Source: Gemmatimonadota bacterium (GTDB lineage: Bacteria; Gemmatimonadota; Gemmatimonadetes; JACCXV01; JAHWKZ01). Taken from it: a stretch of 34,435 nt of DNA. The stretch covers positions 1 through 34,435 of the forward strand of contig JAICQP010000008.1 in the NCBI GenBank assembly GCA_025937815.1, written 5' to 3'. Each line of letters opens with the position of its first letter. The first letter of the stretch is position 1. Of this stretch, positions 18,170 through 26,311 are shown piece by piece. Made by a program: the position numbers and the translations under genes. The notes beneath the pieces are model-generated. The model made no database searches. It was given only the letters and a program-made list of their open reading frames with translations, and was not told the DNA's origin.

Positions 18170-18879
18170 TCCTGGCGGCCGGGCGGGGCACCCGCCTGGC
18201 GCCTCTCACCGACGATACCCCCAAGGCGCTGATAGAAGTCGGCGGGCGGACGCTCCTCGAATGGGTCGCGCGGAGACTCGTCGAGGCCGGCGCGGACCGG
18301 CTGATCGTCAACGTCCACGATCACGCGGAGCGCATCGCCTCGCACCTCGAGACGCTCGGCCTGGGCGTCGAAGTCGTGGTCTCGCGCGAGGTGGAGCGGC
18401 CGCTGGAGACGGGGGGAGGCGTGCTCCACGCCGCGCACCTCTTCCGGCGCGCCGGTGCCTTCCTCCTCCACAACGCCGACGTCATCTCCGAGATCGACCT
18501 CGGGGCGCTCCTCTCCGCGCAGCGCGTGAGCGGCGCGCTGGCTATGCTCGCCGTGCACGAGCGCGAGACCTCCCGCTTCCTACTCTTCGACGCCGACGGC
18601 CTCGTGGGATGGGAGAACGTCGCCACCGGGCGCTCCGGACACGCGCGAGCGGCGCGAGGCGAGGTCCGGCGCCTCGCGTTCGCCGGCATTCATGCCATCG
18701 AGCCACGCTTCCTCGACCTCGTGGAAGAGCGGGGCGCGTTCTCGATCCTCGACCCGTACCTGCGGCTCAGCGCCGGTGGAGAGCGCATCCTGCCCCACGA
18801 CGTCACAGGATCTCTGTGGCTCGAGATCGGCACCCCGGAGCGGCTCGAGGCAGCCCGCCGCGTGATGGGCTCAGCCTGA
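18166..18879 (+). CDS. MurU-like sugar-phosphate nucleotidyltransferase
   Basis: A 237-aa enzyme that likely transfers a nucleotide to a sugar-1-phosphate. It has the signature MILAAGRGTRLAPLTDDTPKALIEVGG, the substrate segment ETGGGVLHAAHLF, and a metal-binding NADVISEIDL. The match is best to MurU, which makes UDP-MurNAc from MurNAc-1-P, but mannose- or glucose-type transferases cannot be excluded. The ATG overlaps the kinase stop (ATGA), so the kinase product probably feeds this enzyme. A GTG nine bases upstream is an alternative start. Confidence 0.85.
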   Translation: MILAAGRGTRLAPLTDDTPKALIEVGGRTLLEWVARRLVEAGADRLIVNVHDHAERIASHLETLGLGVEVVVSREVERPLETGGGVLHAAHLFRRAGAFLLHNADVISEIDLGALLSAQRVSGALAMLAVHERETSRFLLFDADGLVGWENVATGRSGHARAARGEVRRLAFAGIHAIEPRFLDLVEERGAFSILDPYLRLSAGGERILPHDVTGSLWLEIGTPERLEAARRVMGSA

Positions 18880-18882
18880 GCG

Positions 18883-19653
18883 GTGGAGATCTCGTGGATC
18901 GAGGCGCTCGCGCTCGTCGCCGTGGGAGTCGTATCGGGTGCCCTCAACGTGCTGGCCGGCGGCGGCTCGTTCCTGACCTTGCCACTCCTCATCTTCCTAG
19001 GTCTTCCGCCCGGCGTCGCCAACGGCACCAACCGGATCGCGATCCTCGTCCAGAACATGGGGGCCGTGTGGCGCTTCCGCAGTCACGGCCTGTTCGACCC
19101 CGCGTGGATCCCGCTGGCCGGCGGCCCCGCCGTCCTGGGCGCGATCCTCGGGACGTGGGCGGCGATCGAGATCGGCGACGAGACCTTCCGCCGCGTGCTG
19201 GCGGCCCTCATGGTGCTGGCGACGCTGTGGATCCTGTGGGATCCGCTGTCGAGGCGCCGGGGCTCGCGCGCCACGGTGCCGAGCGGCGTGCCTCACGGCG
19301 GCCGGCGCGCGGCGTTCGCCGCGGCGTTCTTCGCGGTCGGCCTGTACGGCGGCTTCGTGCAGGCCGGGATCGGGTTCCTGCTGGCCGCGGTGGCGACCTG
19401 GGCCGGCCTGGATCTGGTTCGCGGGAACGCGCTCAAGGTCCTCGTCGTCCTGCTGCTCACGCCCATCAGCCTGGCGATCTTCGCGTGGAGCGGCAGGGTC
19501 GAGTGGCTGGTCGGGCTGCCGCTCGCCGCGGGCCACCTGCTCGGCGCGCTCGCGGGCGTACGCTGGACCGTGCTCAAGGGACACGTCTGGATCAAGCGCT
19601 TCCTCACCGTGACCGTCATCGCATTCGCGATCAAGCTGTGGGTCGCGCCGTGA
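18883..19653 (+). CDS. TauE/SafE family membrane permease
   Basis: A 256-aa integral membrane protein with about eight helices. The N-terminal AGGGSFLTLPLLIFLGLPPGVANGTNRIAI and mid-protein FFAVGLYGGFVQAGIGFLLAA are the two repeat signatures of TauE/SafE exporters, which move sulfur-containing organic anions. Substrate cannot be read. A GTG start three bases after the MurU-like gene suggests shared transcription, although a functional link is not obvious. Confidence 0.88.
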   Translation: MEISWIEALALVAVGVVSGALNVLAGGGSFLTLPLLIFLGLPPGVANGTNRIAILVQNMGAVWRFRSHGLFDPAWIPLAGGPAVLGAILGTWAAIEIGDETFRRVLAALMVLATLWILWDPLSRRRGSRATVPSGVPHGGRRAAFAAAFFAVGLYGGFVQAGIGFLLAAVATWAGLDLVRGNALKVLVVLLLTPISLAIFAWSGRVEWLVGLPLAAGHLLGALAGVRWTVLKGHVWIKRFLTVTVIAFAIKLWVAP

Positions 19654-19709
19654 CACGACCCGGCACACTGCCGTAGAATGAGCGCAACTTCCCGCTGCCA
19701 GGAGCCGTC

Positions 19710-20414
19710 GTGATCGAGGACCCGACCAGGGTCGCCGCGTTCGAGGACTACCCGTTGACCCGGGCGGAGTATCTGGGCACCATGGCCCACTTCTATCGGG
19801 GGGAGATCGGCCGCGCCGACGCCTGGCGCGCGCGGCTCGACCCGACGACGAACTGGGCCGTCGTCACGGCGGGCGGCATGCTGTCGGTCTCCTTCGCCGG
19901 GCCCGACCACTCTCACGTGACGCTCCTGCTCGCGATTCTCCTGGTGGGCATGTTCCTCGGGTTCGAGGCGCGGCGCTTCCGGTATTTCGACGTCTTCCGC
20001 TCGCGGGTACGGATGCTGGAGGAGAACTTCTTCATCCCGATCATTCGCCGGAACCTCGTCAGCCCGCGGGAGAACTGGCGCGAGTTCGTCGCGCAGGACC
20101 TGGACCGGCCGAAGTTCAAGATCACCTTCGTGGATGCCGTCGCGATCAGACTGCGCTACAACTACATCTGGATCTACCTGGCCATCCTCGCCGCCTGGAT
20201 CACGAAGCTCTACATGCATCCCATTCCCGCGCGGACCGCAGGCGTGCTCCTCGAGCGGATGCGCGTGGGGCCGCTGAGCGGGCGAGTCGTCCTCGCCAGC
20301 GTGATCGCCTTCTACGCGGCCGCCATCTGGCTGGCGATCCGCGGCGATCGCCGGCGCGGGTTCTCCGACGAGGTCCACGGCGTCGAAGGAGAGATGGAGC
20401 ACTGGAAGACGTGA
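19710..20414 (+). CDS. DUF2270 membrane protein
   Basis: A 234-aa protein with about four membrane segments (WAVVTAGGMLSVSFA, VTLLLAILLVGMFLGF, YIWIYLAILAAWITKLYM, VVLASVIAFYAAAIWLAI). The middle segment FEARRFRYFDVFRSRVRMLEENFFIPIIRR is typical of DUF2270. GTG start preceded by GGAG. It ends one base before potA, so it may belong to the transporter operon. Function unknown. Confidence 0.8.
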   Translation: MIEDPTRVAAFEDYPLTRAEYLGTMAHFYRGEIGRADAWRARLDPTTNWAVVTAGGMLSVSFAGPDHSHVTLLLAILLVGMFLGFEARRFRYFDVFRSRVRMLEENFFIPIIRRNLVSPRENWREFVAQDLDRPKFKITFVDAVAIRLRYNYIWIYLAILAAWITKLYMHPIPARTAGVLLERMRVGPLSGRVVLASVIAFYAAAIWLAIRGDRRRGFSDEVHGVEGEMEHWKT

Positions 20415-20415
20415 C

Positions 20416-21462
20416 GTGTCGCCGCATGTCCCGTTGAGCCAGGACGCCACGCTCCCGCCCGCCGTTCGGTTCGTCCGGGTCCGAAAGAGCTTCGGGCAGA
20501 CGGTTGCCGTGGACGGCGTCTCGTTCGACGTCGCCGCGGGCGAGTTCTTCTCGCTCCTCGGCCCGTCGGGCTGCGGCAAGACGACTACGCTGCGCATGCT
20601 GGCGGGATTCGAGCGGCCGGACGCCGGCGAGATCCTGCTGAACGGCGAGCGGATCGACGGCCTGCCGCCCTGGGAGCGGCCGCTCGCGATGGTCTTCCAG
20701 AGCTATGCGCTGTTTCCCCATCTGTCCGTCGCCAGGAACGTCGCCTTCGGCCTCGAACGGCGGAAGCTGCCGCGCGCGGAGATCGACGACCGCGTACGCT
20801 CCGCGCTGGAGCTCGTGCGGCTCGATCCGTCCACGTTCGGGAGCCGCTCGCCCAGGCAGCTCTCGGGCGGGCAGCGGCAACGCGTCGCGCTCGCGCGCGC
20901 TCTCGTCCTCGAGCCACCGGTCCTGCTGCTGGACGAGCCGCTGGGCGCCCTCGACCGGAAGCTCCGCAAGGAGATGCAGGCCGAGCTGCGGGCGCTCAAT
21001 CGGAAGCTCGGAACGACCTTCGTATACGTCACCCACGACCAGGAAGAGGCCCTGGCGATGTCGGATCGCGTGGCGGTCATGGCGGAGGCGCGGATCGAGC
21101 AGGTGGGGACACCGGAGGACGTATACGAGCGTCCGCGGACTGCGTTCGTGGCGGGCTTCCTGGGCGAGACGAACATCTTCGAGGGAGACGCCGGGCGCTC
21201 GGTCGCGGTCCGGCCGGAACGCGTGCGGCTGCTCGGATCGGGATCGGCCGTCCCGAGCGGGTTCTCTTCGCGCCCGGGCGAGATCCGTGATCTCGTCTAT
21301 CTCGGGGATCGCGAGCACGCGATCGTGGGACTCGGTTCGGGCGCCGACTTCCGCGTGGATCTCAGAAACACGGACCAGGTTGGAGGCCGGGCCTGGAAGC
21401 GAGGCGACGCGGTGATCGTCGCCTGGCGGCCGGACGACGCGCATCCGCTCGAGGACGGCTGA
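20416..21462 (+). CDS. potA: Polyamine-type ABC transporter ATPase
   Basis: A 348-aa ATP-binding subunit that drives uptake. Walker A GPSGCGKTT (~49-57), LSGGQ signature (~149-153), Walker B LLLDEP (~170-175) and the switch His in YVTHDQEEAL are all present. A C-terminal TOBE-like regulatory segment follows (FLGETNIFEGDAGRSVAVRPERVRLL). GTG start. Its stop shares a base with potB (TGATG). The gene set and PotD neighbour support spermidine/putrescine specificity, though related Fe or opine importers look similar. Confidence 0.9.
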   Translation: MSPHVPLSQDATLPPAVRFVRVRKSFGQTVAVDGVSFDVAAGEFFSLLGPSGCGKTTTLRMLAGFERPDAGEILLNGERIDGLPPWERPLAMVFQSYALFPHLSVARNVAFGLERRKLPRAEIDDRVRSALELVRLDPSTFGSRSPRQLSGGQRQRVALARALVLEPPVLLLDEPLGALDRKLRKEMQAELRALNRKLGTTFVYVTHDQEEALAMSDRVAVMAEARIEQVGTPEDVYERPRTAFVAGFLGETNIFEGDAGRSVAVRPERVRLLGSGSAVPSGFSSRPGEIRDLVYLGDREHAIVGLGSGADFRVDLRNTDQVGGRAWKRGDAVIVAWRPDDAHPLEDG

Positions 21463-22334
21463 TGCGCCGCGTCACCCGCTGGCTCGCCCGCCACGACCGC
21501 GCGCGCGCGTGGACCCTGCTTGCCCCGGGAACGCTCTGGCTCCTCGCCTTCTTCGTGCTCCCGGTCGCGATCATGGGCGCCTACAGCGTGATGGAGCGGG
21601 GTCTCTACGGCGGGGTCGAGCCGGGGTTCACGCTGGAGCCCTACGCGCGCTTCTTCGACCCCCTATACGTCCGGATCCTCGCGCGGACTCTCTGGCTCGC
21701 GGCGCTGACGACCCTCCTCTGCGTGGTCATAGGCTATCCCGTGGCGTACGCGATCGCGGGCGCGGGGCGCTGGAAACACGCGCTGCTTTTCCTGGTGGTC
21801 CTGCCCTTCTGGACCAGCTTCCTGGTCCGCACCTACGCGATCATGTTCCTCCTGCGCGACACCGGCCTCGTCAACTCGGCGCTCCTCGCGCTGGGAGTGA
21901 TCGACGAGCCGCTCACCCTCCTCTACACGCCGGGCGCGGTGCTGGCCGGCCTCGTCTACGGCTATCTGCCCTTCATGATCCTGCCCCTCTATGCGTCGCT
22001 GGAGAAGCTGGATCCCGCCCTCCTCGAGGCAGCCGAGAGCCTGGGCGCCCGTCCCGCGGCTCGGTTCCTCCGCGTGACGCTGCCGCTCTCCCTGCCGGGG
22101 CTCGTGGCCGGGAGTCTCCTCGTCTTCATCCCTTCGCTGGGCGCGTTCCTGACACCCGATCTCCTCGGTGGCGCGCGGCAGGTCATGATCGGCAACCTGA
22201 TCCAGCAGCAGTTCGGAGCCGCCCGCGACTGGCCCTTCGGCGCGGCGGCCTCGTTCGTTCTGATGGCGCTGGTCCTCGCCGTCGTGTACGTGTTCCTTCG
22301 CCGCGGCGCGAGCGCGCTGCCGGAGGAGGTATAG
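21462..22334 (+). CDS. potB: Polyamine-type ABC transporter permease B
   Basis: A 290-aa inner-membrane permease with six helices. The EAA loop is YASLEKLDPALLEAAESLGARPAARFLRVTLPLSLPG, which contacts the ATPase. The N-terminal part has FFVLPVAIMGAYSVMERG and LPFWTSFLVRTYAIMFLLRDTGLVN, typical of PotB. It overlaps potA by one base and precedes potC by 31 bases. Confidence 0.9.
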   Translation: MRRVTRWLARHDRARAWTLLAPGTLWLLAFFVLPVAIMGAYSVMERGLYGGVEPGFTLEPYARFFDPLYVRILARTLWLAALTTLLCVVIGYPVAYAIAGAGRWKHALLFLVVLPFWTSFLVRTYAIMFLLRDTGLVNSALLALGVIDEPLTLLYTPGAVLAGLVYGYLPFMILPLYASLEKLDPALLEAAESLGARPAARFLRVTLPLSLPGLVAGSLLVFIPSLGAFLTPDLLGGARQVMIGNLIQQQFGAARDWPFGAAASFVLMALVLAVVYVFLRRGASALPEEV

Positions 22335-22365
22335 TGCGCGTCGATCGACCTGCCGGGATGAAGAC

Positions 22366-23142
22366 GTGAGGCGCCCGCCGTGGTGGGTGGGGGGCATCAC
22401 CGCCGTCGCTCTGGGTCTGCTCCACCTCCCGATCGCCGTGTTGATCGCGTCCTCGTTCAACCGCTCGCGCTTCGCGATGCGATGGGACGGGTTCACGCTC
22501 GACTGGTACTTCCGGCTCCTGGAGCGCGGGGACATCCTGGATGCCCTCCGCGCTAGCCTCGTCGTGGCACTCGTCTCCACCGCCCTCGCCACGGTCTTCG
22601 GCACGCTGATCGCGCTCGCCCTGGCGCGACACGCGTTCTCCGGCCGCCGGGTGTACCAGGGCCTCCTCTACCTCCCCATCGTCACGCCGGAGATCGTCAT
22701 GGGGATCTCGCTCCTGGTGCTGTTCGCGACCGCCGGCGTCACGCTGGGTCTCGGCACCATCACGATCGCCCACGTGGCGTTCAACATCTCCTTCGTCGCG
22801 GTGGTGGTCCTGGCTCGCCTTCACGGAATGGGCCGGGACCTCGAGGAGGCGGCGATGGATCTGGGCGCCGGTCCCCTGACGACGTTCTTTCGCGTGACCC
22901 TGCCCCAGATCCTGCCCGGCGTGGTGGCCGGGGCGCTTCTAGCGTTTACGATGTCCTTCGACGACTTCGTCATCACCTTCTTCGTGGCAGGCGTAGGCTC
23001 CACCACGCTTCCGCTTCTCGTATACTCGATGGTCAGGCGCGGCGTGGAGCCTACGATCAACGCGATCAGCACGATCATCCTCGTCGTGACGACGATCGCG
23101 ATCCTGGTAGCGTACCGGCTGCGGGAGGAGGGATTCGAATGA
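22366..23142 (+). CDS. potC: Polyamine-type ABC transporter permease C
   Basis: A 258-aa permease with six helices, partner of PotB. The EAA loop is DLEEAAMDLGAGPLTTFFRVTLPQILPGVVAG; FNRSRFAMRWDGFTLDWY and SFDDFVITFFVAGVGSTTLPLLVYSMVRRGVEPTINAIST are classic PotC segments. GTG start at 22366; the ATG eight bases upstream reads MKT and stops. Its stop overlaps the beta-helix gene (ATGA). Confidence 0.92.
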   Translation: MRRPPWWVGGITAVALGLLHLPIAVLIASSFNRSRFAMRWDGFTLDWYFRLLERGDILDALRASLVVALVSTALATVFGTLIALALARHAFSGRRVYQGLLYLPIVTPEIVMGISLLVLFATAGVTLGLGTITIAHVAFNISFVAVVVLARLHGMGRDLEEAAMDLGAGPLTTFFRVTLPQILPGVVAGALLAFTMSFDDFVITFFVAGVGSTTLPLLVYSMVRRGVEPTINAISTIILVVTTIAILVAYRLREEGFE

Positions 23143-25118
23143 GCCCGAGTCGACGACAGTTCCTTCAGGCCTTCGCTGCTGGTGTAGGGATAACGGCTGC
23201 CTCGCCGATCCTTCGCTGTCGCGACGGCGGGTGGCGCCAGCGGGGGCAGCTCCTGGGCGACCAGCTCTACCCCGCGGGGGACGTTCAATGGTTGTCCCAT
23301 CGACCGATGCGGCCGTTGCCCGTGGCCTCGAACCGGCCGATCGAGGAGCGCAGTGCGGCCTACTTCCTCTCCCCTACCGGCCGCGATTCGAACAGCGGCA
23401 CAAGTGCGGGCAGCGCCTGGGCGACGCTCGGCAGAGCCGCCGAAACGCTACAGCCCGGGGATACGCTATACGCGGTGGGAGGGCACTACTGGCTCGAATC
23501 GCGTCACGTATTCAATCGCTCCGGCACAGCCGAGCACCCGATCACGATCCGAACGCTTCCCGATCAGCTTGCGATCCTGGACTGCGGGTACCGCGAATTC
23601 TTCGAGAATCCGGATACGGCCTGGGAACCCTGCCCGGCATCGCAAGGGGGAGTGGAGGGGGAGTTCTGGTCCACGCGCACATACCCGCTGAACCGAAAGT
23701 CTCGGGTAATCGCGGGCAATTTCGGGGACTCCATGGTGCCTCTCTTCCGATACGCGTCCATCTTTGATTTGCGCTCGCAGAACGAGTTCGTCTTCCCGGA
23801 GCTTGCCAACAACAACTACAAGGATACGACAGGGATCTACTGCGGCCCCGGAGCGATGTGGAATCGGGCCACCGGGAGGATTCATATCAGACTGGCGCAC
23901 ACGCACATCCCGCAGCTCTCTCAGACGGATTATCTGAATCACGGACCCGGCTTCGACCACAATTATACTGGGGAAACAGACCCTCGAAAGCTCCCGCTCG
24001 TCCTGCATCGGAACACCGAGATCGGTTTTCGCTGCAGCCACATCCGGATTCAGGATCTGGTCTTTCAGGGTCAGAAGAGGGTCGAGTTCGGGGATCGAGC
24101 CTCGGGCGCAACCGGTGTCGACGTGGATCGTGTACACGTGTATGCGGGACCCCAGCCCTTCGGTGCGGTAGTCGGCGGCAGCGGACGGCTGACCCACTGC
24201 CGATTCCGCGGCTTCGATGCTCCGTGGTCGAATCGCTTCGCCGACAAGAATCGCACGTCGCACGGGCAGCTCGTCCACCTGTCCGGGGCGGCACACGAGG
24301 TGGCGTATTGCGAATTCACGGACCACCACGACGGTGTGGCGATGACCGATTCCAACCTGTCGGTCGATTTTCATCACAATCTTGTCGAGAACATGAACGA
24401 CGACGGACTCTTCCTGAATCCGCGGCATCCGACCCGCGTGGTCCGGATCTGGCAGAACCTTTTCACTGGCGCCGTCTCCTACCTGGCTTTTACGGGCGGC
24501 GGACGCGGGGTCGTGAGCCCGGACGACGTCGGTGTCTACATCTACCGAAACCTCTTCGATCTCAGGCGCCAAACGTATGGTGGTCCTCCTCGACGGGACG
24601 GAGCGGGCAATGTCTTCCGTTCGGGACTGCTCACCAACGAGCACTCGAGCTCGATCCGTCCGAACCTCTTCTTCTACCACAACGACATCGCGCTGCCAGA
24701 CGGCAGGCAGCAGGACTGGTTCATGGCTCGGCTTGGCGACGACTACATGGAAGCAACGTTCCGGGTGTATAACAACATCCTCGTGCAGGTCATCGGACGT
24801 CCGAGTCAGAACATTCGGCAGATAGGGTCGGGGACCTTCGAGTCCCGGAAAAACATCGTGTGGGGGGTGAGGGACGGCACTTCGAAGACGCGGCAGGGGG
24901 AGATCTATGCCGAACCCCGGTTCATCCGATTCACGGCCGACTGGCGAGACGGGGCCGACTTTCATCTGCAGGCCGGAAGTCCGGCGATCGACGCGGGCTT
25001 CGAGATTCCGGCGGAGTGGCCTGATCCGCTGCGTCCGATGGATGCAGGGCCGCCCGACGTCGGCGCTATTCCGTTCGGCGTTTCGGGCGAGGTCTTCGGC
25101 CCGGATGCTGAGCTGTGA
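23139..25118 (+). CDS. Tat-exported right-handed beta-helix protein in the pot operon
   Basis: A 659-aa secreted protein. It has a twin-arginine signal (SRRQFLQAFAAGVGITAASPI), then AYFLSPTGRDSNSGTSAGSAWATLGRAAETLQPGDTLYAVGGHYW, the usual start of DUF1565/pectate-lyase-like parallel beta-helix proteins. Right-handed helix rungs follow, and it ends LQAGSPAIDAGFEIP...DVGAIPFG, the common last rung. Such proteins often cleave or bind acidic polysaccharides; no catalytic residues can be assigned. Base composition is lower in GC than its neighbours (31 of 60 in the line at 23881). It sits between potC and potD, which are usually adjacent, so it looks inserted. No transposase or direct repeats are evident. 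Confidence 0.85.
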   Translation: MSPSRRQFLQAFAAGVGITAASPILRCRDGGWRQRGQLLGDQLYPAGDVQWLSHRPMRPLPVASNRPIEERSAAYFLSPTGRDSNSGTSAGSAWATLGRAAETLQPGDTLYAVGGHYWLESRHVFNRSGTAEHPITIRTLPDQLAILDCGYREFFENPDTAWEPCPASQGGVEGEFWSTRTYPLNRKSRVIAGNFGDSMVPLFRYASIFDLRSQNEFVFPELANNNYKDTTGIYCGPGAMWNRATGRIHIRLAHTHIPQLSQTDYLNHGPGFDHNYTGETDPRKLPLVLHRNTEIGFRCSHIRIQDLVFQGQKRVEFGDRASGATGVDVDRVHVYAGPQPFGAVVGGSGRLTHCRFRGFDAPWSNRFADKNRTSHGQLVHLSGAAHEVAYCEFTDHHDGVAMTDSNLSVDFHHNLVENMNDDGLFLNPRHPTRVVRIWQNLFTGAVSYLAFTGGGRGVVSPDDVGVYIYRNLFDLRRQTYGGPPRRDGAGNVFRSGLLTNEHSSSIRPNLFFYHNDIALPDGRQQDWFMARLGDDYMEATFRVYNNILVQVIGRPSQNIRQIGSGTFESRKNIVWGVRDGTSKTRQGEIYAEPRFIRFTADWRDGADFHLQAGSPAIDAGFEIPAEWPDPLRPMDAGPPDVGAIPFGVSGEVFGPDAEL

Positions 25119-25140
25119 TTCCATTCCTTAGGAGCGTGGG

Positions 25141-26292
25141 ATGAGTCGTCTTCGAGAGGTCGCGTTCCTCGTCGAGGCGACGGGAACGGGCGCTCTGGAC
25201 CGGCGGGAGTTTCTGCGGCGGGCGATCGCGACGGGCATCGGGGGGGCGACGGCGGGGCTCCTGCTCGAGGCGTGCGGGGGCGGGGGCGACCCCGGGGATC
25301 CGCCGCGCGGCGACCTCGATCTCGACCCAACGGACGTCCCCGACGAGATCGAGGACCGGCTCGCGATCTACAACTGGTCCGACTATGTGGCCGACGACAC
25401 GATCCCGCGATTCGAAGACGAGTACGGCGTCGAGGTCACCTACGACACGTACGAGTCGAACGAGGAGATGCTGGCCAAGCTCCAGGCCGGTGCGGCGGGC
25501 TACGACGTCGTGTTCCCGACCGGGTACATCATCGAGGTGATGATCGCCGGCGGGCTGCTCGCGCCGATCCGCCGCGAGCTCCTGACGAACTGGGGCAACC
25601 TGTCGCCGATCTTCCTCGACCCGCCGTTCGATCCGGGCAACGCCCACTCGGTGCCCTATCTGTGGGGCATGACCGGCGTCGCCTGGCGCACCGACCGGGT
25701 GGCGACACCACCCGACTCCTGGGGGGTCTTCCATGACGATCGTTGGAACGGAAAGATGACGCTGCTCGACGACGCCCGGGATGTCATCGCCGCGTTCCTG
25801 AAGCTGAACGGTTTCTCGATCAACTCGACGTCTGCCGGCGAGCTGGAGGCCGCCAAGCGCGACGCTATCGAGGCCGGCGCGCACGTTCGCGCCTTCGTCT
25901 CCGCTCCGGTCAAGGGGCAGCTCGTGTCGGGGGACGTCTGGATCGCGCAACTTTGGGACGGAGACACCCGCCAGGCGGCGGCGGAGGAGCCGGCGATCGC
26001 GTTCGCGCTGCCCCGCGAAGGGGCCCCGATCTACGCCGACGCGATGGTGATTCCGCGCTCCGCGCCGCACAAGCGGGCCGCGCACGCGTTCATGGACTAC
26101 ATCCTGCGCCCGGACGTGGGGGCGGCGATCTCCGACGCGACCGGCTACGGCACCGCTAACGCGGCCGCCCAGCCGGCAGACCCCAAGCCCTACCCGTCGG
26201 CGGAAGAGCTGGCCCGGCTGGAGTTCATGCGCGACCTCGGCGAGGGCACCCGGCTATGGGACCGGATCTGGACGGAGATCAAGTCGTCCTGA
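25141..26292 (+). CDS. potD: Polyamine-binding lipoprotein (PotD-like)
   Basis: A 383-aa extracytoplasmic substrate-binding protein. The N-terminus DRREFLRRAIATGIGGATAGLLLEAC combines a twin-arginine motif with a lipobox, so it is probably a Tat-exported lipoprotein. The mature part LAIYNWSDYVADDTIPRFEDEYGVEVTYDTYESNEEMLAKLQAGAAGYDVVFPTGYII is typical of PotD/PotF. It also has PYLWGMTGVAWRTDRV and AFMDYILRPDVGAAISDATGYGTAN. It presents substrate to PotBC. The beta-helix gene separates it from potC by 22 bases. Confidence 0.92.
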   Translation: MSRLREVAFLVEATGTGALDRREFLRRAIATGIGGATAGLLLEACGGGGDPGDPPRGDLDLDPTDVPDEIEDRLAIYNWSDYVADDTIPRFEDEYGVEVTYDTYESNEEMLAKLQAGAAGYDVVFPTGYIIEVMIAGGLLAPIRRELLTNWGNLSPIFLDPPFDPGNAHSVPYLWGMTGVAWRTDRVATPPDSWGVFHDDRWNGKMTLLDDARDVIAAFLKLNGFSINSTSAGELEAAKRDAIEAGAHVRAFVSAPVKGQLVSGDVWIAQLWDGDTRQAAAEEPAIAFALPREGAPIYADAMVIPRSAPHKRAAHAFMDYILRPDVGAAISDATGYGTANAAAQPADPKPYPSAEELARLEFMRDLGEGTRLWDRIWTEIKSS

Positions 26293-26311
26293 TCATGCCG
26301 GGTCTCGCCTC

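Noticed and set aside
20200-21444. 414-aa minus ORF
   Set aside because: Antisense to potA, which has all ABC ATPase motifs.
23139-25118. Beta-helix gene as part of a mobile element
   Set aside because: No terminal repeats, transposase or tRNA target nearby; composition alone supports only possible transfer.
23466-25124. 552-aa minus ORF
   Set aside because: Shadow of the beta-helix gene, whose signal peptide and terminal rung motif are clear on the plus strand.
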